Origin: Chryseobacterium angstadtii
GTDB lineage: Bacteria; Bacteroidota; Bacteroidia; Flavobacteriales; Weeksellaceae
Length of the DNA stretch: 64,000 nt
Reading direction: 5' to 3'
Assembly: GCF_001045465.1 (NCBI RefSeq)
Contig: NZ_LFND01000002.1
Coordinates: 372,001 to 436,000, forward strand
The notes under the pieces are model-generated. The model saw only the letters and a list, made by a program, of their open reading frames with translations, did not search any database and was not told the DNA's origin. Below, piece by piece: positions 1 through 7,706 of the stretch (its first letter is position 1; each line of letters begins with the position of its first letter). The position numbers and the translations under genes were made by a program.

Positions 1-102
1 TTTCTAAGTTCTACCCAAACGGGACCCAATACGGGTTCTTCTGCGGACTGGTTTACCATAACAACCCCGGGAGGACAGATCACCTATTTTCAGATCTTTT
101 AA
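1..102 (+). CDS. C-terminal end of a secreted paralogue (partial)
   Basis: The window opens inside a reading frame that stays open from base 1 to a TAA at 100-102. Its last residues (GGQITYFQIF) match the ends of the two secreted proteins downstream, which finish GAITYLQVY and TVTTYLQMY, and the preceding SADWFTI segment matches SAEMFTI and SGEIFVI. I infer it is the C-terminus of a third member of the same family, so the locus is an array of at least three copies. Function is unknown. The start lies outside the window. Confidence 0.7.
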   Translation, partial: FLSSTQTGPNTGSSADWFTITTPGGQITYFQIF

Positions 103-153
103 TTACTCATTGGATTATCAACTGATTTACAATTCATTTAAAAAAATCTAACT

Positions 154-531
154 ATGAAAAAACTATTGCTATCGGCTGTTTTTGCTATGCTCACTTTAAC
201 ATCATGCAGTAACGAGAGTTCTGCCATAAATACTGTAGAAACAATGAAAACTCCGCAAATGGAGAAATTCGACAAAGCTTTTAAAAGTCTGGGAGACCCA
301 CAAAACAGACCTACCGAGGAAGAGAAAAAAAGAAATACATCCGAACTGAGTGACCGAAGAAAGGCTCTTCTGGTTCCAGCCTCTAAAGAACTAATCCTTT
401 CCACAGGCGTTACAGAAGCTGAACTCACCAGAAAAACAGGAGGAGATATGAGCCAGATCATCGTTTGGGCTACCGAGATCTATATCCAGAAAAGTGACGA
501 GATCCGTAAAAATATTAAATCCGAAAAATAA
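154..531 (+). CDS. Small putative lipoprotein
   Basis: A 125-residue protein with a lipoprotein signal: Lys-Lys, a hydrophobic stretch and the lipobox LTSC near residue 18, so it is probably lipidated and membrane-anchored. The mature part is polar and probably helical, with a Glu/Lys-rich stretch near residues 53-60. It lies between secreted paralogues and ends 5 bases before the next start, so it is probably cotranscribed. I do not recognise a family. The upstream leader (103-153) shows no clear promoter. Confidence 0.75.
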   Translation: MKKLLLSAVFAMLTLTSCSNESSAINTVETMKTPQMEKFDKAFKSLGDPQNRPTEEEKKRNTSELSDRRKALLVPASKELILSTGVTEAELTRKTGGDMSQIIVWATEIYIQKSDEIRKNIKSEK

Positions 532-536
532 ATCTC

Positions 537-1079
537 ATGAAAAAATTACTTACCATAATAGGAATGGCTGTTTTTTCTCTGGGATATTCGCAAGGGACAA
601 TTATTCTGAATAATTACTCTAAATATGATTATCATGGGTTTCTGGTAGCCACCAATGCTACTGCCGGATGCTATCCCCGCGTAGGAAATGACGGTGTAAT
701 TGTAGTTCCCGCCGAATCTCACACGGGCAATAATCAGGCTCTTGTGTATAAAGATTATCAGAACCAGTTTACTTCGTCTCTCTATCCTACTGCTAACTGG
801 GTTGTGACACAAAACCCTACAGGATCTTCTATCATGCCCTGGAATGATGTGAACCTTGCACCCGGAAATACCATCTCCACCTCTACCAAATGGTATGCAA
901 CTAAATTTGTAATGATGGAAGCAGGAACATTGACAGCCGCGCCTGATGATTTCCGGGCCAATATCAATATCATAAGCCCCTGTACTCCTGTGGCCAATGA
1001 TTATTTCGCGACACCTTCAGGAAATAACAGTGCAGAAATGTTTACCATAGGAGCTATCACCTACCTGCAGGTTTACTAA
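537..1079 (+). CDS. Secreted protein, small paralogous family
   Basis: A 180-residue protein with a signal peptide ending near SLGYSQ, so it is exported and probably released or surface-exposed. It is clearly paralogous to the next gene: both have LNNY..YD..G, a CYPRV motif, VPA...TGN, QF.SSLYP, a PWND motif and a TKW segment in the same order. The conserved Cys, Trp and Tyr positions and the beta-rich composition suggest a small beta-sandwich. I do not recognise a named family and assign no function. Confidence 0.75.
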   Translation: MKKLLTIIGMAVFSLGYSQGTIILNNYSKYDYHGFLVATNATAGCYPRVGNDGVIVVPAESHTGNNQALVYKDYQNQFTSSLYPTANWVVTQNPTGSSIMPWNDVNLAPGNTISTSTKWYATKFVMMEAGTLTAAPDDFRANINIISPCTPVANDYFATPSGNNSAEMFTIGAITYLQVY

Positions 1080-1120
1080 AATATAATGTATCGCAGTATC
1101 TAAAATTAATTATATAAATC

Positions 1121-1672
1121 ATGAAAAAGATTTTAACAATACTAAGTTTTGCAGCAGCCATCACTACCTATGCTCAAGGAAGGTTAATTATAAACAATTA
1201 TACGCCTTATGATTTCCAGGGCCATGTCATTGCTCACGGCACGACTTCGCCCTGCTATCCGAGAGTAGTCAATAACACGATTATTACGGTTCCGGCTGAT
1301 GCTAATACAGGAAACGGGAATCATCTTCAATATGACAATTACAGGGATCAATTCGGCTCATCTCTCTACCCGATGGCTGACTGGAACGTTTCCACTTCCC
1401 CCAACAATAACAGTGTCGTCCCATGGAATGATTTGGGTATGATACCTGGCGGAACTCTTTCAAACACAACAAAATGGGGTGTAGCAAAATTTGGGATGGT
1501 GTATGCGGGTACCAATAATAATGTAGTTGGTTTCAGTGCTAATTTAGCCCTGGCAGGAAATGCCTGCTATGCCTCTCCTGACAACTTCACCACTTCTAAC
1601 GGTCTTAACAGCGGAGAAATTTTTGTAATTACCAGTGGAGGCACTGTTACCACTTACCTTCAGATGTATTAG
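1121..1672 (+). CDS. Secreted protein, small paralogous family
   Basis: A 183-residue paralogue of the preceding gene. The signal peptide ends near TTYAQ, and the conserved blocks CYPRV, VPA, SSLYP, PWND and TKW are all present. It differs mostly in the last third and ends TYLQMY. The 41-base gap to the preceding stop and the terminator at 1738-1765 make it the last gene of the array transcript. Function is unknown; tandem duplication is the simplest origin. Confidence 0.75.
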   Translation: MKKILTILSFAAAITTYAQGRLIINNYTPYDFQGHVIAHGTTSPCYPRVVNNTIITVPADANTGNGNHLQYDNYRDQFGSSLYPMADWNVSTSPNNNSVVPWNDLGMIPGGTLSNTTKWGVAKFGMVYAGTNNNVVGFSANLALAGNACYASPDNFTTSNGLNSGEIFVITSGGTVTTYLQMY

Positions 1673-1737
1673 ATGTATTAATAGTGTATTTTCAATTTCC
1701 TGAACCTGTGTTCAGGGAGTTAATCTAATCCACAATG

Positions 1738-1765
1738 AGGCTGTCCCAAAAGGGCAGTCTTTTTT
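1738..1765 (+). terminator. Intrinsic terminator after the secreted-protein array
   Basis: The stem AGGCTG(T)CCC / GGGCAGTCT has one bulged T and an AAAA loop, followed by a T run. It lies 65 bases past the stop at 1672. Confidence 0.65.
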
Positions 1766-1963
1766 ACTGTCATTCAAATCTGTAATAAAGTAAAAATTAT
1801 AATAGAAATCATATAACAGCTCTATTTAAAAATCTGAAATACTATCCACAGAAAAAGATCAGCTTCAAACTACTATAAATTCTAGTTTTGATAATTTTTT
1901 AACAAAAATAAAATGAATTACATTTGGATTTATAATAAATTTTATTAGTTTTATAAAAAAAAC

Positions 1964-3214
1964 ATGAAAAAAATATTATTTCCTTCCCTGCTTTTAGCAG
2001 GGGTATTCACCTATGCCCAAATTGGTATCAACAACGATCTTCCCCAAGCTACACTGGATATTACAGGCCACCCAACCGATAATTTAAAATACGACGGAAT
2101 TATTGCACCCCGGATTACAGGAGATTTGTTAAAAACAAAAAATTATACTTCTTCCCAGACAGGCGCTTTACTCTATGCTACAGCTGCAGATTCTAGTCCC
2201 GGCGGACAGACTATACGGGTGACGGCTCCGGGCTATTACTATTTTAATGGAACAGTATGGCAGAATTCAAGCGGTAACGACTGGCATACCGATGGAAATT
2301 CAGGGACCAATGCCGGAAGTGATTTTTTGGGAACTACGGATTTGAGTGATTTGGTTTTCAAAACAAACAATGTAGAAAAAGGAAGATTCTATACCGCTGT
2401 TAATGCTGAAAATATATCATTCGAAACCACCGATGACGCATATATTAACGGAGTCCAGGTTGGAAGAGGAAAAGGAAACCAAAACCAGAATACCGTTGTA
2501 GGAAATATAGCCCTACAATCCATAACCACCGGAAATACCAATACTGCGCTTGGTTGGGAATCTATGTATTTCAATACTTCAGGAACCTCAAATACCGCAG
2601 TCGGGGGAAATTCTTTATTAAGAAACACTTCAGGATCTTATAATATTGCCATGGGTCTCGATGCTCTTGAAGATTCTTCCACAGGATCTTACAATATCGG
2701 GATAGGAAATTTTGCAGGTGACGAACTTCTTTCAGGCTCTAACAATATAGCCATAGGAAATGACACCAAATTCAACAACAATTCAGGAGACGGCCAGATT
2801 AATATAGGAAATGTTTTATTCGGAACCGGGGCTTCTAACAATTCCGCGACTAATACCTCTAAAAAAATTGGAATTAATATTTCAGCTGTTCCTAATTCCA
2901 CATTACAGATAGAAGGCTCATTGTCCACATCATTTGCAGTTGCCAATTCTAACAATATCACATTAGATGAATCTCATCATACCGTAAGAATTTATGGAGG
3001 AAATACAGGAATTACACTTCCGGACGCAAGTACCTGTAAAGGGAGGGTTTATATACTGATAGGAAGCAATGGAATTTCTTCAAAACCAATTTCCGTTGCT
3101 GCAGGTTTGGGAATCTATGATGATGTAACGAATGCTAATATCACTTCAATTACCCAGAGAGAAAGATACCAGATTCAGAGTGACGGAAGCGGATGGATTG
3201 TTATCGGAAGATAG
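1964..3214 (+). CDS. Secreted adhesin-like protein with YadA-head-type repeats
   Basis: A 416-residue protein with a signal peptide ending in FTYAQ. The N-terminal module contains GALLYATAADSSPGG and YYYFNGTVWQ, a pattern shared with the three secreted proteins near the right end of the window. Residues about 175-275 hold imperfect repeats of the type GNTNTALGxxSLxxNTSGSYN, each about 14-24 residues, which resemble the left-handed beta-roll repeats of trimeric autotransporter head domains. No YadA-type membrane anchor is visible; the C-terminus (GSGWIVIGR) looks like a beta-sandwich end. A surface or fibre role is inferred. A terminator follows at 3240-3265. Confidence 0.8.
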   Translation: MKKILFPSLLLAGVFTYAQIGINNDLPQATLDITGHPTDNLKYDGIIAPRITGDLLKTKNYTSSQTGALLYATAADSSPGGQTIRVTAPGYYYFNGTVWQNSSGNDWHTDGNSGTNAGSDFLGTTDLSDLVFKTNNVEKGRFYTAVNAENISFETTDDAYINGVQVGRGKGNQNQNTVVGNIALQSITTGNTNTALGWESMYFNTSGTSNTAVGGNSLLRNTSGSYNIAMGLDALEDSSTGSYNIGIGNFAGDELLSGSNNIAIGNDTKFNNNSGDGQINIGNVLFGTGASNNSATNTSKKIGINISAVPNSTLQIEGSLSTSFAVANSNNITLDESHHTVRIYGGNTGITLPDASTCKGRVYILIGSNGISSKPISVAAGLGIYDDVTNANITSITQRERYQIQSDGSGWIVIGR

Positions 3215-3239
3215 AAATTATTCTTTACCATAAAACAAA

Positions 3240-3265
3240 AGCGGAGAGCAGTCTCCGCTTTTTTA
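3240..3265 (+). terminator. Intrinsic terminator
   Basis: AGCGGAG / CTCCGCT arms with a 6-base loop are followed by six T, 25 bases past the adhesin-like gene. Confidence 0.85.
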
Positions 3266-3749
3266 TTAAAACTGTTTAAACTTTTTTATTAAACCACAAA
3301 TCTACTGAATCTGTGAAATCTGTGAGATAATTTTTAAACATTAAGATCAATGAAGATGATAAGTCAAGTTAAGATAAAATCCAATGGATTTTTTTAAGCT
3401 ACAAGGAAATACTTAAAGCGAAGCTTACCTTAATTATTCTTCAATGCTTAAAAATCTTAATGGTTTATTATTTAACGATACGAGTCACAAAAGCTTTATT
3501 TTAAACACTTTAGGAGTGATTTTTAAATTTAAATACTTTGCGCATAGAAGTTCAAATAAGCCTTTAAAAATCTTTGATTTTTATTCTTTTGAGAGAACTT
3601 TTATCATATCTAACAGCTGTGCAAATAGCTTTTGTCTCTTTTGTGGTTAAGCTTAAAATGTGTTTACACAGACCTATTTTATACTTTTAATGTCTTGCTA
3701 AAAAGTTTAAACAAGTTTATTGTAAAAGATTTAGTAAGTATATAAAAAT
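3266..3749. repeat. Gene-free interval with degenerate dispersed repeat
   Basis: This interval is AT-rich. On the minus strand it reads AACCACAAAAGAGACAAAAG and later AAACCATTAAGATTT. Related strings recur at 43773-43790 (AAACCATTAAGATT) and 47263-47280 (ACCACAAAAGGCACAAAAG), so it belongs to a family of decayed intergenic repeats. A 68-codon open frame at 3444-3650 is low-complexity, lies within the repeat and is not called. Confidence 0.5.
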
Positions 3750-4073
3750 CACGAGAAAATCTGTAAGCCGGATTTTGTACTTCCGAAAAAGTGCCTGTTA
3801 TTTATCTACGTCTTACATTGCTGCAAAACTTGAGCTGATTACCCCTCGGCTTTCAGGACGAGCCGCCCCTATTCTCATTGCTGAAAAGAACCGATATACT
3901 TATCATTGCACCACAAAGAGTTTACCTGGTTTCACTACAGCCGAACTGTACTTGCTTTCTGTTGCACTTGTCCTACCCTCACGGGTGACGGATGTTATCC
4001 GCTTTGCTGCTCTACGGTGTCCGGACTTTCCTACCCCTGCCGAAACAGGAATCAACAAGCCGATTTTCTCGCG
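3750..4073 (-). ncRNA. rnpB: RNase P RNA, bacterial type A
   Basis: The catalytic RNA of RNase P, which trims tRNA 5' ends. Read on the minus strand, the 5' part contains GGAAAGTCCGGACACC (P4 5' strand and CR I) and the 3' part contains AAATAACAGGCAC and AAAATCCGGCTTACAG (CR IV/V). The ends pair through GAGAAAATC / GATTTTCTC to form P1. The length of about 320 nt suits the type A class. A TATCTTTG promoter box at 4078-4085 puts the start at about 4072-4074, matching the P1 boundary. Open frames on the opposite strand are artefacts. Confidence 0.95.
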
Positions 4074-4077
4074 GTTG

Positions 4078-4085
4078 CAAAGATA
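4078..4085 (-). promoter_or_regulatory. rnpB promoter -7 box TATCTTTG
   Basis: It matches the Bacteroidota consensus TAnnTTTG on the minus strand and ends 4-5 bases before the predicted RNA 5' end. No good TTG -33 element is visible. Confidence 0.7.
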
Positions 4086-4107
4086 CGGATTATTTGGTGA
4101 TTTGACG

Positions 4108-4433
4108 ATGCGGTGATTTGATGATTTGTTGATGCGTTAATTTAATATGATGATGATTTTCCGACATGCTGATTGGGGAATGTGTTGATTTTTTTGTTGA
4201 TTAATAATATTTGAATTGGTTGAAGCGATTTAATATTCAATAGGAATGGGCATATTTAACAAAAGGAAAAGTACCCTGGCTTTAGCCGAAACCTAAAAGA
4301 CAATCACCATCTCAACGATTCTTTACCTTGATTCTCCCAGCACATTATCAAATCATCCCATTATCGCATCAACAAATCATCAAATCACCGCATCAACAAA
4401 TTAACGCATCAACAAATCATCAAATCACCGCAT
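4108..4433. repeat. 36-bp perfect inverted repeat with an internal direct repeat
   Basis: Bases 4108-4143 are the exact reverse complement of 4398-4433. The right side also carries a 29-bp unit (GCATCAACAAATCATC core) twice, at 4365-4393 and 4405-4433, with a 40-base period. The interval between rnpB and the sigma factor is otherwise gene-free. A decayed inverted copy of the GGCTTTAGCCGAAA repeat seen at 55.7-56.0 kb lies at about 4234-4291. Confidence 0.85.
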
Positions 4434-4439
4434 TATTAC

Positions 4440-4447
4440 TATCTTCG
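4440..4447 (+). promoter_or_regulatory. Candidate promoter box TATCTTCG of the sigma factor gene
   Basis: It is one base off TAnnTTTG and lies 15 bases before the chosen ATG, directly after the inverted-repeat arm. The same TTCG variant recurs upstream of rpoN and of genes at 39.0 and 45.3 kb. Confidence 0.45.
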
Positions 4448-4462
4448 TGGCATTATATATCT

Positions 4463-4954
4463 ATGACTTCCAGAGAAAAAGAATTTGCGCAGCTTATCAA
4501 AGATAATCAGGGCCTGATTATTAAAGTTTCGCGTCTTTACACTAATTCTCTTGAAGATGAAGAGGACCTGTTTCAGGAGATCGTACTGCAGCTTTGGAGA
4601 AGCTACGATTCTTTTAAAGGGAACTCTAAAATTTCTACGTGGATGTACCGCGTAGCCCTTAATACAGCCATTACTCTTTTCAGAAAAAAAAGCAAAAGCC
4701 TTCCTACCAACGAGCTGGATATCAACCACAAAGATTTTGTGGAAGATGATGACGAAAAACAGCAGCAGATATCGCTTCTGTATACCGTCATCAAAACCCT
4801 GCCCAATGTAGAAAGAGCAATTGTAATGATGTATCTTGACGACCTGCCTTATAAGGATATCGCAGAAAACCTCGGGATTACCGAAGTTAATGCACGTGTG
4901 AAAATGAACAGATTAAAGAAGACCCTTAAAGAACAGATGGAAAAATATGCCTGA
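4463..4954 (+). CDS. ECF-type RNA polymerase sigma factor
   Basis: A 163-residue sigma-70 family factor that directs RNA polymerase to a small regulon. Region 2 is recognised by DEEDLFQEIVLQLWRSY and STWMYRVALNTAI; region 4 by IVMMYLDDLPYKDIAENLGI and the recognition helix NARVKMNRLKK. The frame is open further upstream, but that part is encoded by the repeat (4365-4433). The ATG at 4463 gives the normal sigma N-terminus (MTSREKEFAQLI) and follows a promoter-like box. The stop overlaps the next start by 8 bases, so the next protein is probably coupled to it and may be its regulator. Confidence 0.9.
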   Translation: MTSREKEFAQLIKDNQGLIIKVSRLYTNSLEDEEDLFQEIVLQLWRSYDSFKGNSKISTWMYRVALNTAITLFRKKSKSLPTNELDINHKDFVEDDDEKQQQISLLYTVIKTLPNVERAIVMMYLDDLPYKDIAENLGITEVNARVKMNRLKKTLKEQMEKYA

Positions 4955-5621
4955 TTTTGATTTAGACAGCTTTAAGAAAACATGGCAGGAGCAACCTGTT
5001 CAGCCAAAGTACGACAGCACTGAAATTCTCCAGATGCTGAACAGAAAATCACGCAATTATGTGAAATATATTTTCTGGATCAGTGTCGCTGAATTTTTAT
5101 TCTTTTCTGTTCTGGGATTATTTTATTTCTTTCAGGACGAAGAATCAGAGAGTTTCCGTAAAATATTGGAGAAGCTGGGAGCTCAGAAATCTCCTGAAAT
5201 AGAGACGAATTTTGACTATGCTTATCTGGCTATAAAAATATTAAGCCTCCTTATTACCGCTTACTTTGTCCTTAAATTTTATCAGAATTACCGCAAAATA
5301 AAAATTGAAGAAAACCTTAAAGGTCTCATCATCAGAATTATTAAATTCAAAAAGACAGTCAATGCTTTCATCCTGATCAGCATTGCTTTGCTGGTAGCGT
5401 TTACCTTTGTATTTACGGCATTTATATTTTATGTTTTAAATTCTCAAAATGTACGGCCGGCCCAGTCCAATCTTATTATCGTTATTATCGGGATCATTGT
5501 AAGTACCATTTTATGTGTTCTGCTCATATGGCTTTATTACAGACTTGTATACGGAATCATCATCAGAAAACTGGATAGAAATTTAAAGCAGCTTAAAGAT
5601 ATAGATTTACAGGAAAGTTAA
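4947..5621 (+). CDS. Membrane protein coupled to the ECF sigma factor
   Basis: A 224-residue protein. It has a soluble N-terminus of about 40 residues containing TWQEQPVQP, then four hydrophobic segments (about residues 40-60, 90-110, 140-162 and 176-196) and a charged C-terminus. The start overlaps the sigma factor end by 8 bases, which implies translational coupling. Anti-sigma factors often sit here and use a cytosolic N-terminal domain, but I see no zinc HxxxCxxC anti-sigma motif. A role as sigma regulator is inference from position only. Confidence 0.8.
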   Translation: MPDFDLDSFKKTWQEQPVQPKYDSTEILQMLNRKSRNYVKYIFWISVAEFLFFSVLGLFYFFQDEESESFRKILEKLGAQKSPEIETNFDYAYLAIKILSLLITAYFVLKFYQNYRKIKIEENLKGLIIRIIKFKKTVNAFILISIALLVAFTFVFTAFIFYVLNSQNVRPAQSNLIIVIIGIIVSTILCVLLIWLYYRLVYGIIIRKLDRNLKQLKDIDLQES

Positions 5622-5679
5622 CGTAAACGGGCATCAGTTCAAGATTTTTCATTAATTTTACGCCACCAAATCTTAAACT

Positions 5680-7308
5680 ATGCCATTATCTTATGTCCAT
5701 GGAGCCTCCTCAATTCCATTACTGGGACAAACTATCGGAGGAAATCTCAAAAAGACTGTTGAAAAATACCCGAACCAGGATGCTTTAATCTGTGTTCATC
5801 AGGGATACAGAGCTACTTATCAGGAATTTTACAATCAAACTACTGCCGTTGCAAAAGCTTTAATTTTTTTAGGAGCCAAAGCCGGAGACCGAATTGGGAT
5901 CTGGTCTTCAAACCGCTATGAGTGGGTTCTTTTACAGTACGCTACTGCCCGCATAGGAACAATATTGGTGAACATCAATCCGGCTTACAGAACGCATGAG
6001 CTTACCTATGTGATCAATCAATCCGGAATCCGGTATATGTTTTCATCTTTAAGCTTTAAAACAAGCAATTATAAGGAAATGGTGGAATATGCAAAGGAAG
6101 TCTGCCCCAGCCTTGAACATGAAATTTTCTTTGATGACAACTGGGAATTCTTTCTGAATAATGGCCAGAATATTTCGGATGATACCCTTCACAGTTTTGA
6201 AGAACATGTTCAGTTTGATGATCCTGTAAACATTCAGTATACCTCCGGAACCACCGGTTTTCCAAAAGGAGTTACCCTTTCCCATCATAATATTCTGAAT
6301 AACGGATACTTTATCGGAATACGTCTGAAATATTCCGAGAAAGACCGCGTATGCATTCCCGTTCCCTTCTATCACTGCTTCGGAATGGTCATCGGAAATA
6401 TATGCTGTACTGCTCACGGCGCCTGTATGGTGATTCCCAATGACAGTTTTGATCCGGATATCACCTTAAAAACGGTTTCCGAAGAAAAATGCACTTCTTT
6501 ATACGGAGTTCCCACCATGTTTATTGCAGAACTCGCCACAAAAGATTTTGAAACGTATGACTTTTCAAATTTAAGAACCGGAGTAATGGCCGGCTCTGTC
6601 TGCCCGCCGGAGATCATGAAAAAAGTGGAAAGCCTCATGAATATTAAAGAAATGAGCATCTGCTACGGAATGACGGAAACGTCCCCCGTTTCTACCCAAA
6701 CCCTGATAGGAACGCCCCTTGAAAAGCAGGTAAGTACTGTAGGAACCGTTCAAGATCATCTGGAAATCAAAATTATTGATGAGAACGGAAAGACGGTTGA
6801 ACGCGGCGAGCACGGTGAATTGTGCACCAGAGGATATTCTGTAATGCTGAAATACTGGAATGATCCTGAAAACACCAAAAAGGTACTGGATGATTCCCGA
6901 TGGATGCACACCGGAGACCTGGCGGTTATGGATGAGGACGGCTATATTACCATTTCAGGAAGAATAAAAGACCTTATCATCCGCGGTGGTGAAAATATCT
7001 CACCCAAAGAGATTGAAGACTTTTTATACACTTATTTGAACATTCTGGACGTGCAGATCATCGGAATTCCAAGTGAAAAATACGGAGAAGAGGTGATGGC
7101 ATGGATCAAAGTCAGAAAAGGTTTTGAAGTAACAGAAGCTGAGCTTTTAGAATACTGCAAAGGAAGAATTGCCCATTATAAAGTTCCGAAATACTGGAAG
7201 TTTGTGGATGAATTTCCAATGACAATTTCCGGGAAAATAAGGAAAGTGGAAATGCGGGAGATTTCGATCAAAGAATTGCAACTGGAAACATTCAAGCAGC
7301 GCTCTTGA
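5680..7308 (+). CDS. AMP-dependent acyl-CoA synthetase
   Basis: A 542-residue adenylate-forming enzyme that activates a carboxylic acid, probably a fatty acid, with ATP and then transfers it to CoA. The P-loop-like motif YTSGTTGFPKGV starts near residue 187. CYGMTETSP follows near 328, TGDLAVMDEDGY near 410 and GRIKDLIIRGGENI after it, and the catalytic Lys of SGKIRK lies near the C-terminus. Length and motif order are normal for the medium/long-chain group. It stands alone, 58 bases after the membrane protein. The substrate cannot be read from sequence. Confidence 0.9.
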   Translation: MPLSYVHGASSIPLLGQTIGGNLKKTVEKYPNQDALICVHQGYRATYQEFYNQTTAVAKALIFLGAKAGDRIGIWSSNRYEWVLLQYATARIGTILVNINPAYRTHELTYVINQSGIRYMFSSLSFKTSNYKEMVEYAKEVCPSLEHEIFFDDNWEFFLNNGQNISDDTLHSFEEHVQFDDPVNIQYTSGTTGFPKGVTLSHHNILNNGYFIGIRLKYSEKDRVCIPVPFYHCFGMVIGNICCTAHGACMVIPNDSFDPDITLKTVSEEKCTSLYGVPTMFIAELATKDFETYDFSNLRTGVMAGSVCPPEIMKKVESLMNIKEMSICYGMTETSPVSTQTLIGTPLEKQVSTVGTVQDHLEIKIIDENGKTVERGEHGELCTRGYSVMLKYWNDPENTKKVLDDSRWMHTGDLAVMDEDGYITISGRIKDLIIRGGENISPKEIEDFLYTYLNILDVQIIGIPSEKYGEEVMAWIKVRKGFEVTEAELLEYCKGRIAHYKVPKYWKFVDEFPMTISGKIRKVEMREISIKELQLETFKQRS

Positions 7309-7661
7309 TCATGTCTGGAAGATGGAAGCAGGAAGGTTGAAGTGATTGAGACTGAAAACAAAATTGCAGGATCGTTTTTCTTGTTTGCTAACGAAGCTAC
7401 CCTTGTCAAGGTTTAAAACCTTGACAAGGGTACTTATCTCCAGCTTCCATCTGTATCCTATTAATTTTCCTCAATCCAAACTCAGGCTAATTATAAACAA
7501 AACTGCGTCATTAATTAAGCTGTATGAATAAACAGCTGCTTAGTCATATCGATGAAATTGATCACTCTTAGCTCACTTAAAATATAAAAAAAAATAATAA
7601 TTCTTTGCGTAAAAATATCCCGCAGATTGAGCAGATCCTGCAGATTTATCATTAAAAACAA
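7309..7661. repeat. Intergenic region with a 35-bp palindrome
   Basis: Bases 7398-7432 form a perfect palindrome with 17-base arms around one A; the core is CCTTGTCAAGGTTT. A near-identical element with a GG-to-AT change at the tips sits at 26450-26484. The rest of this interval between the convergent acyl-CoA synthetase and rpoN shows no gene. Confidence 0.75.
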
Positions 7662-7685
7662 AAAAGCCCAGAGATTCTGGGCTTT
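7662..7685 (-). terminator. rpoN terminator
   Basis: AAAAGCCCAGA / TCTGGGCTTTT hairpin with A-rich sequence on the plus strand below it, which is a U run in the rpoN transcript. It lies 22 bases past the rpoN stop. Confidence 0.85.
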
Positions 7686-7706
7686 TACTTATTTATAAAT
7701 CACTTA

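Noticed and set aside
3444..3650. 68-codon open frame
   Set aside because: It is inside a degenerate intergenic repeat, has no start context and no protein-like composition.
3775..4116. Open frame antisense to the 3.75-4.07-kb RNA
   Set aside because: It lies across RNase P RNA, whose conserved core is clear on the minus strand; the frame is an artefact of a long RNA without stops.
4328..4462. N-terminal extension of the sigma factor
   Set aside because: The extra residues are translated from the 29-bp direct repeat and precede a promoter-like box; the ATG at 4463 gives a normal sigma N-terminus.
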